This document shows, in pieces, positions 42,209 through 50,627 of a DNA stretch of 64,000 bases (its first letter is position 1; each line of letters opens with the position of its first letter). Under the pieces are notes generated by a model. The model was not told the origin of the DNA. It worked only from the letters and a program-made list of their open reading frames with translations, and made no database searches. This DNA comes from Lacrimispora sp. BS-2 (GTDB taxonomy: Bacteria > Bacillota > Clostridia > Lachnospirales > Lachnospiraceae), in contig NZ_CP157940.1 of NCBI RefSeq assembly GCF_040207125.1, positions 2,666,001 to 2,730,000 of the forward strand, given 5' to 3'. The position numbers and the translations under genes are program-made.

Positions 42209-43876
42209 CTATACTTCCATAATGATCGGCAGAATCATAGGATTCCGTTTCATCCGCTTCCATAAAAAGTCGCTTAAGCTGTCACGTATAACGTTCTTAA
42301 TTTTCCCCCAGTCATTGACATGGCGGTCCAGACAGTCAGAAACTGCTTCATTGACAACATTCCTGGCTTCTTCCATTAAATCCTCAGACTCACGCACATA
42401 AACAAATCCTCTGGACACAATATCCGGCCCAGCCAAAAGCTGGTTGGAATATTTCTCCAGGGTCAGAACCACCACGATAATTCCGTTCTGGGCCAGGTTC
42501 TGTCTGTCTCTTAAAACAATATTTCCCACATCTCCGACACCAAGGCCGTCTACCAGGATTCCTCCTGCCTGGACGTGGTCCACGATCTTCCAGGATTCCT
42601 GTCCCAGCTCAACCACATCACCGGAGGACATGATGATCACGTTCTCCTTAGGAGTTCCCATGGCCTGAACCAGATTTTTCTGGGCCATGATATGACGGTA
42701 TTCGCCGTGGACCGGAATAGCATATTTAGGGCGGACCAGGGCATACATCAGCTTGATTTCCTCCTGGCATGCATGTCCGGACACATGGGTATCATCGCTG
42801 ATCACCTCTGCACCCTTCATGGAAAGCTCGTTAATGACCTTGGAAACAGCCTTTTCATTGCCCGGAATCGGATGAGAGCTTAAAATAATCACATCAGTTG
42901 GCTTAATGGAAATCTTCTTATGAGTGCTGCTTGCCATTCTGGAAAGGGCTGCCATGGATTCTCCCTGGCTTCCGGTGGTGATGAGAACGGTCTGCTCATC
43001 GGGATAATTTTTTAACTGATCGATTTCAATCAGGGTTCCATCGGGAATATTTATATAGCCAAGCTCACTGGCCGTGCCGATCACATTGACCATGCTGCGG
43101 CCCTCTACCACTACCTTACGGTCATACTTGGCTGCGGAATTGATGACCTGCTGTACCCGGTCCACGTTTGAAGCAAAGGTGGCTACAATGATGCGGTTAT
43201 TCTTATGGTCTGCAAAAATGTTATCAAAGGTTTTTCCAACGGTCTTTTCCGAAGGAGTGAATCCTGGCCTAATGGCATTGGTGCTGTCACACATCATGGC
43301 CAGAACGCCCTTTTTGCCCAGCTCGGCAAAACGCTCTAAATCAGCCGGTTCCCCGAATACGGGAGTATAATCAATCTTAAAATCGCCTGTATGCAAAATC
43401 ACGCCGGCCGGTGAAAAAATGGCAAGGGCGGAGGCATCGGCGATACTGTGGTTTGTTTTAATAAATTCGATACGGAAACAGCCTAAGTTTACGGACTGTC
43501 CGTGCTTGATCACCTTTCTCTTGGTGTTTTTCAGTAAATTGTGTTCTTTCAGTTTGTTCTCGATCAGGGCAATGGTAAGCTTTGTTCCGTATACCGGTAC
43601 ATTAATATCCCTTAAGATATAAGGAAGGGCGCCTATATGGTCCTCATGACCATGGGTGATTAAGAATCCTTTTACCTTATCGATGTTCTGTTTCAGGTAA
43701 GAGACATCCGGTATCACCAGATCGATTCCAAGCATATCATCCGTGGGGAATGCCAGTCCGCAGTCCACAATGATGATGCTGTCTTCACATTCAAACGCAG
43801 TGATATTCATACCGATCTGCTCCATTCCGCCTAAAGGAATGATTTTAACTTTCGCGTTGCTGTCTTGTTTTTTCAA
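42209..43876 (-). CDS. rnj: Ribonuclease J
   Basis: The 555-aa enzyme is a metallo-beta-lactamase/beta-CASP nuclease with 5' exo- and endonuclease activity in mRNA decay and rRNA maturation. Zinc ligands are in THGHEDHIGALP (H75, H77, D79, H80), with further motifs HTGDFKIDYTP and the beta-CASP SSHPIPGNE and DDTHVSGHACQEE. It is full length. It lies directly after the Fur-type gene and before the MltG-like gene. Confidence 0.95.
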   Translation of the reverse strand: MKKQDSNAKVKIIPLGGMEQIGMNITAFECEDSIIIVDCGLAFPTDDMLGIDLVIPDVSYLKQNIDKVKGFLITHGHEDHIGALPYILRDINVPVYGTKLTIALIENKLKEHNLLKNTKRKVIKHGQSVNLGCFRIEFIKTNHSIADASALAIFSPAGVILHTGDFKIDYTPVFGEPADLERFAELGKKGVLAMMCDSTNAIRPGFTPSEKTVGKTFDNIFADHKNNRIIVATFASNVDRVQQVINSAAKYDRKVVVEGRSMVNVIGTASELGYINIPDGTLIEIDQLKNYPDEQTVLITTGSQGESMAALSRMASSTHKKISIKPTDVIILSSHPIPGNEKAVSKVINELSMKGAEVISDDTHVSGHACQEEIKLMYALVRPKYAIPVHGEYRHIMAQKNLVQAMGTPKENVIIMSSGDVVELGQESWKIVDHVQAGGILVDGLGVGDVGNIVLRDRQNLAQNGIIVVVLTLEKYSNQLLAGPDIVSRGFVYVRESEDLMEEARNVVNEAVSDCLDRHVNDWGKIKNVIRDSLSDFLWKRMKRNPMILPIIMEV

Positions 43877-43891
43877 TATTTTACCTCCATC

Positions 43892-44359
43892 TTATGATTT
43901 TCCGTCCTGTTCTTCTTCCATTGCCTCCCGGCATTCCCTGCAATACCCGTGCAGCTTCACTTCATGATCGGTAACAAGAAAACCTGTCCTGTCAAGAAGG
44001 GCCTGCTCCAGCGTATCCAGTAAATCGCCTTGAAAGGAAAATACGTTTCCGCATCGGTTGCAAATCGCGTGGTGATGGTGATGTCTGGACTCACGATCCA
44101 AGCCCCCTAATTCGTAGCGGGCGAATCCATCGTCAAAACTGACCTTGTCAATTACTGATAAATCCACCAGTACCTGCACGGTCCTGTAAATCGTGGCAAG
44201 CCCAATCTCCGGGCACTTCTGCCTGGCCAGATCGTAGATCTCTTCCGCAGTCAGATGCTGCCCGGGGCGCTCTGCCATGAGCTCCAGTACCAGCATGCGC
44301 TGGTTGGTCACCTTGAGTCCTTTCTCTCGGAGCATATTTTTAAATATTTCCTGTTTCAT
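43892..44359 (-). CDS. Fur-family metal/peroxide regulator
   Basis: The 155-aa protein has the winged helix with GLKVTNQRMLVLELM and GLATIYRTVQVLVDL, a histidine-rich metal loop RHHHHHAICNRCG near 90-102, and a second CxxC (CREC near 142) completing the structural zinc site. HGYCREC and the loop fit Fur or PerR; PerR-type peroxide sensing is plausible in an anaerobe but not provable. ATG 44359 has GAGGGA upstream. It sits in the conserved ruvX-DUF1292-Fur-rnj order. Confidence 0.9.
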   Translation of the reverse strand: MKQEIFKNMLREKGLKVTNQRMLVLELMAERPGQHLTAEEIYDLARQKCPEIGLATIYRTVQVLVDLSVIDKVSFDDGFARYELGGLDRESRHHHHHAICNRCGNVFSFQGDLLDTLEQALLDRTGFLVTDHEVKLHGYCRECREAMEEEQDGKS

Positions 44360-44384
44360 GTAACAGTCCCTCAATTACTCACCA

Positions 44385-44666
44385 TTAAATTTCAATATCC
44401 ACATCTGCTCCGTCAAGCAGTTCGGAAAATATCTTAAATAAATAATCTATCTCGTTATCATCCTCTACAAACTCATACAAAGCCTGGCTGTCTTCCTGCT
44501 TTGACAAATCCTTCAAGATGTAACATTCGCCTTCGTCATCTTCATCTGCCGCATCAGTTACCAGCAGATAATTCATCCCATTAATTCTGGTTTCTTCCAG
44601 AACGTAAAATTCTACGGTTTCCCCTGAATCCGTTGTCAGGGTAATTTTCTTTTCTTCACTGTTCAT
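44385..44666 (-). CDS. DUF1292 protein (YrzB-like)
   Basis: The 93-aa acidic protein contains the DUF1292 pattern [21 protein letters not shown] and an Asp/Glu-rich middle, ending DVDIEI. Its function is unknown. It overlaps the ruvX stop by 11 nt and keeps the widespread Firmicute order ireB-ruvX-DUF1292. Confidence 0.85.
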   Translation of the reverse strand: MNSEEKKITLTTDSGETVEFYVLEETRINGMNYLLVTDAADEDDEGECYILKDLSKQEDSQALYEFVEDDNEIDYLFKIFSELLDGADVDIEI

Positions 44667-45096
44667 TTCCTGTCTCCTGCCTTAAGCTGTCCAGATAGCC
44701 CTGCAGGATCAGTCCTGCCGCCACCTGATCAATGACTGCCTTGCGGTGTTCCCGTCTTACACCGCTTTCCTGTAATATTCTCTCCGACGCCACGGTTGTA
44801 AGTCTCTCATCCCAGAGGATGACGGTAAGTCCGGTACGTCTCATGAGCATCTCTTTAAACTGCTCCGTTTTCTCGGCCCGGTCACCGGCCGAATTATTCA
44901 TATTTTTAGGATAACCGAGGACAATGGTTTCAATCTCATATTCCCGGATCAGTTCCTCAATCCGGGCACAGGTTTTTCTCAGTTTATTCTCGTCTTCTCT
45001 CGTAATTGTCTCCACTCCCTGGGCGGTTATACCAAGTAAGTCGGAAACTGCAACTCCTACAGTTTTAGAACCGTAATCAAGCCCCATAATCCTCAT
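44656..45096 (-). CDS. ruvX: RuvX/YqgF-type RNase H-fold nuclease
   Basis: The 146-aa protein has the RNase H-like motifs [17 protein letters not shown] (3-19), [11 protein letters not shown] with the conserved GxP, and [15 protein letters not shown]. It is known as putative Holliday-junction resolvase and as a 16S rRNA 5'-end maturase. ATG 45096 follows GGAGG; the longer frame to 45126 covers that site. Confidence 0.93.
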   Translation of the reverse strand: MRIMGLDYGSKTVGVAVSDLLGITAQGVETITREDENKLRKTCARIEELIREYEIETIVLGYPKNMNNSAGDRAEKTEQFKEMLMRRTGLTVILWDERLTTVASERILQESGVRREHRKAVIDQVAAGLILQGYLDSLRQETGNEQ

Positions 45097-45177
45097 ATTT
45101 TTCCTCCAAGGCGGCTCCTCTTCCAATCTTTATGCAACAAAAGAAAGCTGGTCCAAAGCCAACCGTATAAAAACAAA

Positions 45178-45213
45178 CTGTCAGACTCCGCCTTCGTTCA
45201 CTTCATCTGACAG
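45178..45213 (-). terminator. Terminator between ireB and ruvX
   Basis: CTGTCAGA (45178-45185) pairs with TCTGACAG (45206-45213); TTTGTTTTTAT follows on the minus strand. It separates ireB from the ruvX transcript or attenuates read-through. Confidence 0.8.
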
Positions 45214-45237
45214 CTAGACTTATGATTATCCACAGCC

Positions 45238-45498
45238 TTATTTCAACATTGTATTAATATATACCCTCATTAGCTCTTCCAGAATCTCATCCCGCTCCAC
45301 TTTCATGATAAGACTTCTGGCGTTCTTATGGCTGGTAATATAAGTAGGATCTCCTGACATAATATAGCCTACGATCTGGTTGATAGGATTATAACCCTTC
45401 TCAGTAAGGGCAATATAAACCTGTTCCAGTACCTGGCTTACATTTAGTTTATTTTCCTGCACTGCCTTGAAAAATTGCGTATTATGAATATCGCCCAT
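45238..45498 (-). CDS. ireB: IreB-family regulatory phosphoprotein
   Basis: The 86-aa protein matches IreB (DUF965) in length and sequence, with YIALTEKGYNPINQIVGYI and DPTYITSHKNAR. In enterococci IreB is phosphorylated by the PASTA kinase IreK and lowers cephalosporin resistance. The N-terminal threonine in HNTQF is in the expected phosphorylation region. ATG 45498 fits better than GTG 45507, because AGGAC lies directly against the GTG. Confidence 0.9.
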   Translation of the reverse strand: MGDIHNTQFFKAVQENKLNVSQVLEQVYIALTEKGYNPINQIVGYIMSGDPTYITSHKNARSLIMKVERDEILEELMRVYINTMLK

Positions 45499-45578
45499 GT
45501 TTCTCACGTCCTTTAACTGTTCTACTATATTCTAAACCAAAATATTGGATTCGGCAAGCCAAAAATAAAATTTGTCTC

Positions 45579-46940
45579 TTAATGCTTTAAAAATGCCACT
45601 TCATCAGTCATCATTTCTGTCAGAGTTCCCTCTATTACCACGCCCTTTAGGCCCTCTTCAAAGGGAACCACGGCCTTCACATATTCTCTGGTGTGACCGA
45701 TCATATAATGGACGTCATTTAACCAGTATTCCTCTTCCATGAGCACCTCTGTCCTGGAACCCAGACATGACTTCCGGTACTCAAGAGACATTTCTCTTTC
45801 CAGGCAAAGAAGCTCATTGCTGCGTTCCGCCTTTGTGGATTCCGGTATCTGATCCGGCATCACCGCCGCCCTTGTACCGTTTCTTTTGGAATATTTAAAA
45901 ACATGCATCTCATAGAACCGGACATTTTTTAAATATTCCCTTGTCATCCGGAATTCCTCTTCTGTTTCTCCCGGAAACCCTACGATCACATCAGTGGTAA
46001 TGGCAGGATTTTTAAATGCCTTCCGCAAAATCTGGCAGCGGTTCAAATAATCCTCTGTGGTATAATGGCGGTTCATCCTCTTTAAGGTATCATCGCATCC
46101 GCTTTGAAGGGATAAATGGAAGTGGGGACATATTTTATCAAGTTCTGCAAGCGCCGACGCAAACTCTTCGGTCACGATCCTTGGTTCCAGAGAACCAAGG
46201 CGGATCCGTTTTAAGCCTTCCACTTCGTGTATGCTCCGGATCAGATCCAGAAGGGTAAGACGCTCTTCCTCGGGAAAATCCTTTCCATAAGAGCTTAAAT
46301 GGATTCCTGTAAGCACGATCTCCTGATATCCGGACGTGGTCAAGCGTTTGACCTCTTCTACCACCTCAGCAGGCTTCCGGCTTCTCACCCGTCCTCTGGT
46401 ATAAGGTATGATGCAATAGCTGCAAAACTGGTTGCAGCCATCCTGGACCTTGATAAATGCCCTGGTATGGTCCGAAATCCTGTCAATGGACAGATTCTCA
46501 TATTCCCTGGTATCATTGATGTCAATAATATTTTCCACCCCTTTATCGGGCGCATAAGTATGCTTAACGGATGCTTCTTCTTCCGTCTTCTTCCTTTGGG
46601 CAAAGTAGTCATCCAGAATAGAGACCAGCTCGGTCTTTTTGTTGTTGCCTACGACCAGGTCCACCGCTTCATCCTTTTTAAGTTCTTCTCCTGCTGCCTG
46701 GACGTAGCATCCAGCCGCCACGACCACTGCTTCCGGGTTCATCTTCTTTGCCCTGTGAAGCATCTGTCTGGACTTGCGGTCCGCGATATTTGTTACGGAG
46801 CACGTATTAATGATATAAACATCGGCCCCTTCCGCAAAGGGAACGATCTCATATCCGGCGCTTTCAAGAAGCTGCTGCATGGCCTCTGTTTCATAGGAAT
46901 TAACCTTGCATCCAAGATTATGCAGGGCTGCCTTTTTCAT
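45579..46940 (-). CDS. mtaB: tRNA t6A37 methylthiotransferase MtaB
   Basis: The 453-aa radical-SAM enzyme converts t6A at tRNA position 37 to ms2t6A. It has the N-terminal MTTase domain with HNLGCKVNSYE (C11) and CSVTNIADRKSRQM, the radical-SAM triad CNQFCSYC near 157-164 and a C-terminal TRAM domain. The arrangement fits MtaB better than MiaB or RimO. It has its own position between ireB and the HPr-like gene, divergent from the latter. Confidence 0.95.
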   Translation of the reverse strand: MKKAALHNLGCKVNSYETEAMQQLLESAGYEIVPFAEGADVYIINTCSVTNIADRKSRQMLHRAKKMNPEAVVVAAGCYVQAAGEELKKDEAVDLVVGNNKKTELVSILDDYFAQRKKTEEEASVKHTYAPDKGVENIIDINDTREYENLSIDRISDHTRAFIKVQDGCNQFCSYCIIPYTRGRVRSRKPAEVVEEVKRLTTSGYQEIVLTGIHLSSYGKDFPEEERLTLLDLIRSIHEVEGLKRIRLGSLEPRIVTEEFASALAELDKICPHFHLSLQSGCDDTLKRMNRHYTTEDYLNRCQILRKAFKNPAITTDVIVGFPGETEEEFRMTREYLKNVRFYEMHVFKYSKRNGTRAAVMPDQIPESTKAERSNELLCLEREMSLEYRKSCLGSRTEVLMEEEYWLNDVHYMIGHTREYVKAVVPFEEGLKGVVIEGTLTEMMTDEVAFLKH

Positions 46941-46999
46941 CTTGTTTTCTCCTATCTAAATAATCAGTTCATTTTCAGTATTTTCATGTAAAATTACCA

Positions 47000-47028
47000 T
47001 TGACTTTTATACAATATATCAGTAGTAT
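47000..47028 (+). promoter_or_regulatory. Sigma-A promoter of the HPr-like gene
   Basis: TTGACT (47000-47005) and TAGTAT (47023-47028) are 17 nt apart and lie 67 nt before the ATG at 47096, which has TAAGGAGG upstream. Confidence 0.7.
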
Positions 47029-47095
47029 TGAAGAGAAAAAGGGGGGTTCCTCACTTTAATTTAAATAAAAAAGCTTACCTAAGGAGGTTTTTCAC

Positions 47096-47329
47096 ATGAA
47101 AACAGTTCGTATATCTTTAAATTCCATCGATAAAGTAAAATCTTTTGTAAATGATTTGACAAAATTTGACACTGACTTTGATCTTGTTTCCGGCAGATAC
47201 GTAATTGACGCAAAATCTATTATGGGCATCTTCAGCCTGGATCTTTCCAAACCCATCGATTTAAATATCCACTCAGAAAATAATGCCGATGAAATCTTAA
47301 ACGTTTTATCCCCATATATTGTAGATTAA
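47096..47329 (+). CDS. HPr-like protein lacking the phospho-histidine
   Basis: The 77-aa protein has the fold pattern of HPr, with SIDKVKSFVNDLTKF as helix 1, GRYVIDAKSIMGIFSLDLSKP around the regulatory-serine region and a C-terminal helix. HPr carries its active histidine in a GxHARP segment near residue 15; that segment is missing and no histidine is in the first 60 residues. It cannot take part in classical phosphotransfer. A Crh-like regulatory role through the serine region is possible. It has its own promoter, a strong ribosome site and a terminator. Confidence 0.85.
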   Translation: MKTVRISLNSIDKVKSFVNDLTKFDTDFDLVSGRYVIDAKSIMGIFSLDLSKPIDLNIHSENNADEILNVLSPYIVD

Positions 47330-47353
47330 TAAATCAGGAATTACGTTTTAAAA

Positions 47354-47404
47354 CGGGGTCCGGCCTTTTCCAGAAGAGAGCCGGACCCCGATTTTATTTT
47401 TCTT
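47354..47404 (+). terminator. Strong terminator of the HPr-like gene
   Basis: CGGGGTCCGGC (47354-47364) pairs perfectly with GCCGGACCCCG (47380-47390), followed by ATTTTATTTTTCTTTT. It may also halt the convergent thiI transcript. Confidence 0.92.
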
Positions 47405-48583
47405 TTAACACCAGACCTTTTCTACCGTGCTTATGGCCGTTTCAACCAGTTCTTCAATCTTTTCTTCTAAGTTTTCCTCTGACCGTTCAATCATCTTTAA
47501 ATTTGGCTTTGTCACCGGATGCTTTGCCACAAAAATGGTGCAGCAATCCTCAAAAGGAAGCACAGAAGTCTCATAAGTACCAATCTTTTCCGATACATCC
47601 ACGATTTCCTGTTTATCAAAGCCGATGACTGGGCGGAATACCGGCATGGTGGTGGCTGCATCCGTAGCTGCCAGTGACTGCATGGTCTGGGAAGCCACCT
47701 GTCCGATGCTCTCTCCTGTAATAAGGGCCATGGCACCGCTGTCTCCTGCCAGCCGCTCTGCGATCCGCATCATATAACGCCTCATGATGATGGTAAGCTC
47801 CTCATGGGGGCATTTATCATAAATATACAACTGGATGTCCGTAAAATTCACAATATGAAGGTGAATCGGCCCGGAATATTTAGAAACCAGCTTTGCCAAA
47901 TCAACGACTTTTTGCTTGGCCCGCTCACTGGTATATGGCGGCGCATGGAAGTAAACGGCATCGATCTTAACTCCGCGCTTTGCGATCATGTAGCCTGCTA
48001 CCGGACTGTCGATACCGCCGGACAAAAGAAGCATGGCTTTTCCATTGGTTCCTACCGGCATGCCGCCCGGACCTGGAATGGTATGGGAGTAAATATTGAT
48101 CTTATTCCGGACTTCCACATGAAGCATCACATCCGGCTTATGGACATCGACCTTTGTCTCAGGAAATGCATGAAGTACCAATTCCCCAAGATCCCGGTTG
48201 ATCTGCTCCGAATTTATCGGATACTTTTTGTTTCCTCTGCGGGTATTGACCTTAAAGGTGAAATTCTTATCTTCATAGAATTCATCCACATAGGACAGAA
48301 CCTGTTTCTTTAAATCTTCATATCCATTGTCCTCCACCTGAACCATGGGACAGATGGCAGCAATGCCGAAAATGCATTTAAATGCTTCTATGACCTCATC
48401 AAAATCATAGTCAGACTCTGCTGTTACATAGATACGTCCTGATTCCTTGGAAACCACAAAATCGCCGTCTACCCTCTTTAAAGAGTGGCGGATCTGAGCC
48501 ACCAGGGCATCCTCGAACAGATAACGGTTTTTTCCTTTTACACCGATCTCTGCATATTTAATTAAAAATGATTGATATTGCAT
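47405..48583 (-). CDS. thiI: tRNA 4-thiouridine synthetase ThiI
   Basis: The 392-aa enzyme adenylates U8 of tRNA and inserts sulfur. It has an N-terminal ferredoxin-like/THUMP region and the PP-loop LLLSGGIDSPVAGYM near residues 184-198. It lacks the C-terminal rhodanese domain of the 482-aa E. coli protein, as in Firmicutes, so it should take sulfur directly from the cysteine desulfurase encoded just upstream. The pair is a known functional unit in Bacillus (nifZ-thiI). Confidence 0.96.
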   Translation of the reverse strand: MQYQSFLIKYAEIGVKGKNRYLFEDALVAQIRHSLKRVDGDFVVSKESGRIYVTAESDYDFDEVIEAFKCIFGIAAICPMVQVEDNGYEDLKKQVLSYVDEFYEDKNFTFKVNTRRGNKKYPINSEQINRDLGELVLHAFPETKVDVHKPDVMLHVEVRNKINIYSHTIPGPGGMPVGTNGKAMLLLSGGIDSPVAGYMIAKRGVKIDAVYFHAPPYTSERAKQKVVDLAKLVSKYSGPIHLHIVNFTDIQLYIYDKCPHEELTIIMRRYMMRIAERLAGDSGAMALITGESIGQVASQTMQSLAATDAATTMPVFRPVIGFDKQEIVDVSEKIGTYETSVLPFEDCCTIFVAKHPVTKPNLKMIERSEENLEEKIEELVETAISTVEKVWC

Positions 48584-48590
48584 CTGTTAT

Positions 48591-48626
48591 CCTTTCCTCT
48601 TTCCTGCCCATGGTTACCCGGCAGGC
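48591..48626 (-). repeat. Diverged member of the ribosome-site hairpin repeat
   Basis: Between the cysteine desulfurase stop and the thiI start, CCTGCC (48603-48608) and GGCAGG (48620-48625) form a hairpin followed on the minus strand by AAAGAGGAAAGG, the same end as in the 51-bp repeats at 35463 and 50568. The stem sequence differs. Confidence 0.45.
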
Positions 48627-48632
48627 TTTTTC

Positions 48633-49787
48633 CTAGCCTCTCTGATACCGCCTTAAAACAGGCATAAGCTCCTTAAGCACATCAATACAGTAATCTATTT
48701 CCTCTTTGGTGTTATAAACCCCGAAGCTGAACCGCAGCGTGGAATCCAGAAGCTCTGGTTTTACACCGATTCCTTTTAACGTCCCGCTGACAGCCGGATG
48801 GTTGGAAGAGCAGGCAGACCCGGAGGACACATAAATGTCCCTTTCTTCCAGAGCATGCAAAAGCACTTCGCTTCGGACACCTAAAAAGCTTGCGCTGACA
48901 ATCTGAGGCGCTGAAAAATCACCGGGAAGGCTGTTTACCGTGACCCCGTCGATTTCTGAAAGCCTGCTTATCATGTAATCCTTAAGGGCGATCATGGACT
49001 GCATCTTCTCTCCGTGATCCGTATACATGATTTTAGCCGCTACGCCCATGCCTGCGACTCCCGGAACATTTTCCGTACCGGAACGCATGCCTCTCTGCTG
49101 GCCTCCTCCATAAATCAGAGGTCTTATTTTCACTCTCTGGTCAATGTATAAAAATCCTACTCCCTTTGGTCCATGTATCTTATGGGCGCTGACGGATAAT
49201 AGGTCAATCCCCTGGCGCTTTGGCCGGATGACAAATTTTCCGTAAGCCTGAATGGCGTCCACATGAAACAGGATGGAGGGATTCTTCTTTTTTATGACCT
49301 TTGAAATGGCTTCAATGGGTTCTACTGCGCCGATTTCATTATTCACATACATGATGGAGACCAGAATGGTTTCCGGGCGGATAGCCGCCTCCAGCTCTTC
49401 CAGGCGGATGTGCCCATGGGCATCCACAGGAAGATAGGTCACGGAAAAGCCCTGTTCCTCTAAAAATGCCAGGGAGTTATACACCGAAGCATGTTCAATG
49501 CCGGTGCTGATGATGTGGTTTCCCGCCCTTTTATTGGCCATGGCAGTCTCGATCAGGGCCATATTGTTGGATTCTGAGCCGCCGGAGGTAAAAACAATCT
49601 CCTTTGGTGCAACTTTTAATGTCCCGGCTATGATTTCCGCAGCTTCCTTAGTATACCGTTCCGCTGCCATTCCCTTTTTATGCTTGGCGGAAGGATTTCC
49701 ATAATCCTCCGTCATGATCTTTACAACAATATCTTTTACCGGCTCCAACACTCTGGTTGTGGCCGAATTATCAAAATAGGCTTCCAT
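48633..49787 (-). CDS. Cysteine desulfurase dedicated to ThiI (NifS/NifZ-type)
   Basis: The 384-aa PLP enzyme removes sulfur from cysteine as a protein persulfide. Visible parts are YFDNSATTRVLEP at the N-terminus, HVDAIQAYGK, the PLP lysine in SVSAHKIHGPKGVGFLY near 200, and the sulfur-carrying cysteine in SSGSACSSNHP near 325. ATG 49787 follows GGAAGAG; the upstream 13 codons look spurious. It lies directly before thiI, so thiolation of tRNA and perhaps thiamine synthesis are its probable uses. No scaffold iscU gene follows. Confidence 0.93.
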   Translation of the reverse strand: MEAYFDNSATTRVLEPVKDIVVKIMTEDYGNPSAKHKKGMAAERYTKEAAEIIAGTLKVAPKEIVFTSGGSESNNMALIETAMANKRAGNHIISTGIEHASVYNSLAFLEEQGFSVTYLPVDAHGHIRLEELEAAIRPETILVSIMYVNNEIGAVEPIEAISKVIKKKNPSILFHVDAIQAYGKFVIRPKRQGIDLLSVSAHKIHGPKGVGFLYIDQRVKIRPLIYGGGQQRGMRSGTENVPGVAGMGVAAKIMYTDHGEKMQSMIALKDYMISRLSEIDGVTVNSLPGDFSAPQIVSASFLGVRSEVLLHALEERDIYVSSGSACSSNHPAVSGTLKGIGVKPELLDSTLRFSFGVYNTKEEIDYCIDVLKELMPVLRRYQRG

Positions 49788-49825
49788 ATATGGCTCTTCC
49801 TTTCCTCGTGGTTTCCCGGCCCCCA

Positions 49826-50563
49826 TCAGCCTTCCAGCTGGAAAGCCAGCACGGATACAATGGCAAGGCCGGCAGTTTCCGTCCTCAGAATCCGTTTTCC
49901 CAGGGTAATGGGTTTTGCACCAAAACTCTTTGCAAGCTCCACTTCAGAATCTTCAAAGCCGCCCTCCGGTCCGATAAATATCCCTGCGCTCATTCCAGGT
50001 TTAATACCGGACAGGATTTCTTTTGTCTCTGCCATATCCTTTGCATGTTCAAATGGAATGACTGTTATCTCAAGCTCTTTTGCAAAGGCCAGAGCTTCCT
50101 GAAACGACATGACACCGGACACCTCCGGTATAACAAGCCGCTTGGACTGCTTGGCAGCGCTTTCAGATACTGCCCTCCAGCGGCGAAGCTTTGATTCTTC
50201 CTTCTTTTTATCCAGCCGTACCACGGCCCGTCTGGTCTCCACCGGGATGATCCTGTGTACTCCAAGCTCTACGGCCTTCTGTATGATTAACTCCATCTTG
50301 TCGCCCTTTGGCAGCCCCTGAAACAGATAGAGCCTTGCAGGAAGCTCGGCGCCTCCCTCATCTACAGACAGGATTTTAGCCGTCACTTCCAAAGAAGCCA
50401 CGCAGGTTATCTCACACAGGTAATCTTTGTCTACCCCATTGCTGATTAAAATCTGTTCCCCGGCGCCCATGCGCAGGACATTTTTAATATGGTTCACATC
50501 CGGCCCCATGATCCGGATTACTGAATCTCCGATCTGATCCGGATTAACAAAAAAGTGATACAT
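49826..50563 (-). CDS. rsmE: 16S rRNA (uridine 1498-N3)-methyltransferase RsmE
   Basis: The 245-aa SPOUT enzyme has an N-terminal PUA-like region (YHFFVNPDQI, HIKNVLRMGAGEQILISNG) and the trefoil-knot SAM site FIGPEGGFEDSEVELA and LGKRILRTETAGLA near the C-terminus. ATG 50563 has AGAGGAAA upstream, which is part of a 51-bp intergenic repeat. It follows prmA, the usual pairing in Firmicutes. Confidence 0.95.
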   Translation of the reverse strand: MYHFFVNPDQIGDSVIRIMGPDVNHIKNVLRMGAGEQILISNGVDKDYLCEITCVASLEVTAKILSVDEGGAELPARLYLFQGLPKGDKMELIIQKAVELGVHRIIPVETRRAVVRLDKKKEESKLRRWRAVSESAAKQSKRLVIPEVSGVMSFQEALAFAKELEITVIPFEHAKDMAETKEILSGIKPGMSAGIFIGPEGGFEDSEVELAKSFGAKPITLGKRILRTETAGLAIVSVLAFQLEG

Positions 50564-50567
50564 TCTG

Positions 50568-50618
50568 TTTCCTCTTTCTTGTCCATGTTCTTTGGACATA
50601 AAGGTATGCCTGGAAGGC
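50568..50618 (-). repeat. 51-bp intergenic repeat, copy 2
   Basis: It sits between the prmA stop and the rsmE start and differs from 35463-35513 at only two of 51 bases, 15 kb away. The same hairpin (TGTCCA/TGGACA) and AAAGAGGAAA end are present, the latter acting as the rsmE ribosome site. Confidence 0.78.
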
Positions 50619-50627
50619 GCCCTCTTC

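Noticed and set aside
47354..47404. GC-rich hairpin as a small RNA gene.
   Set aside because: It is a plain intrinsic terminator of the HPr-like gene.
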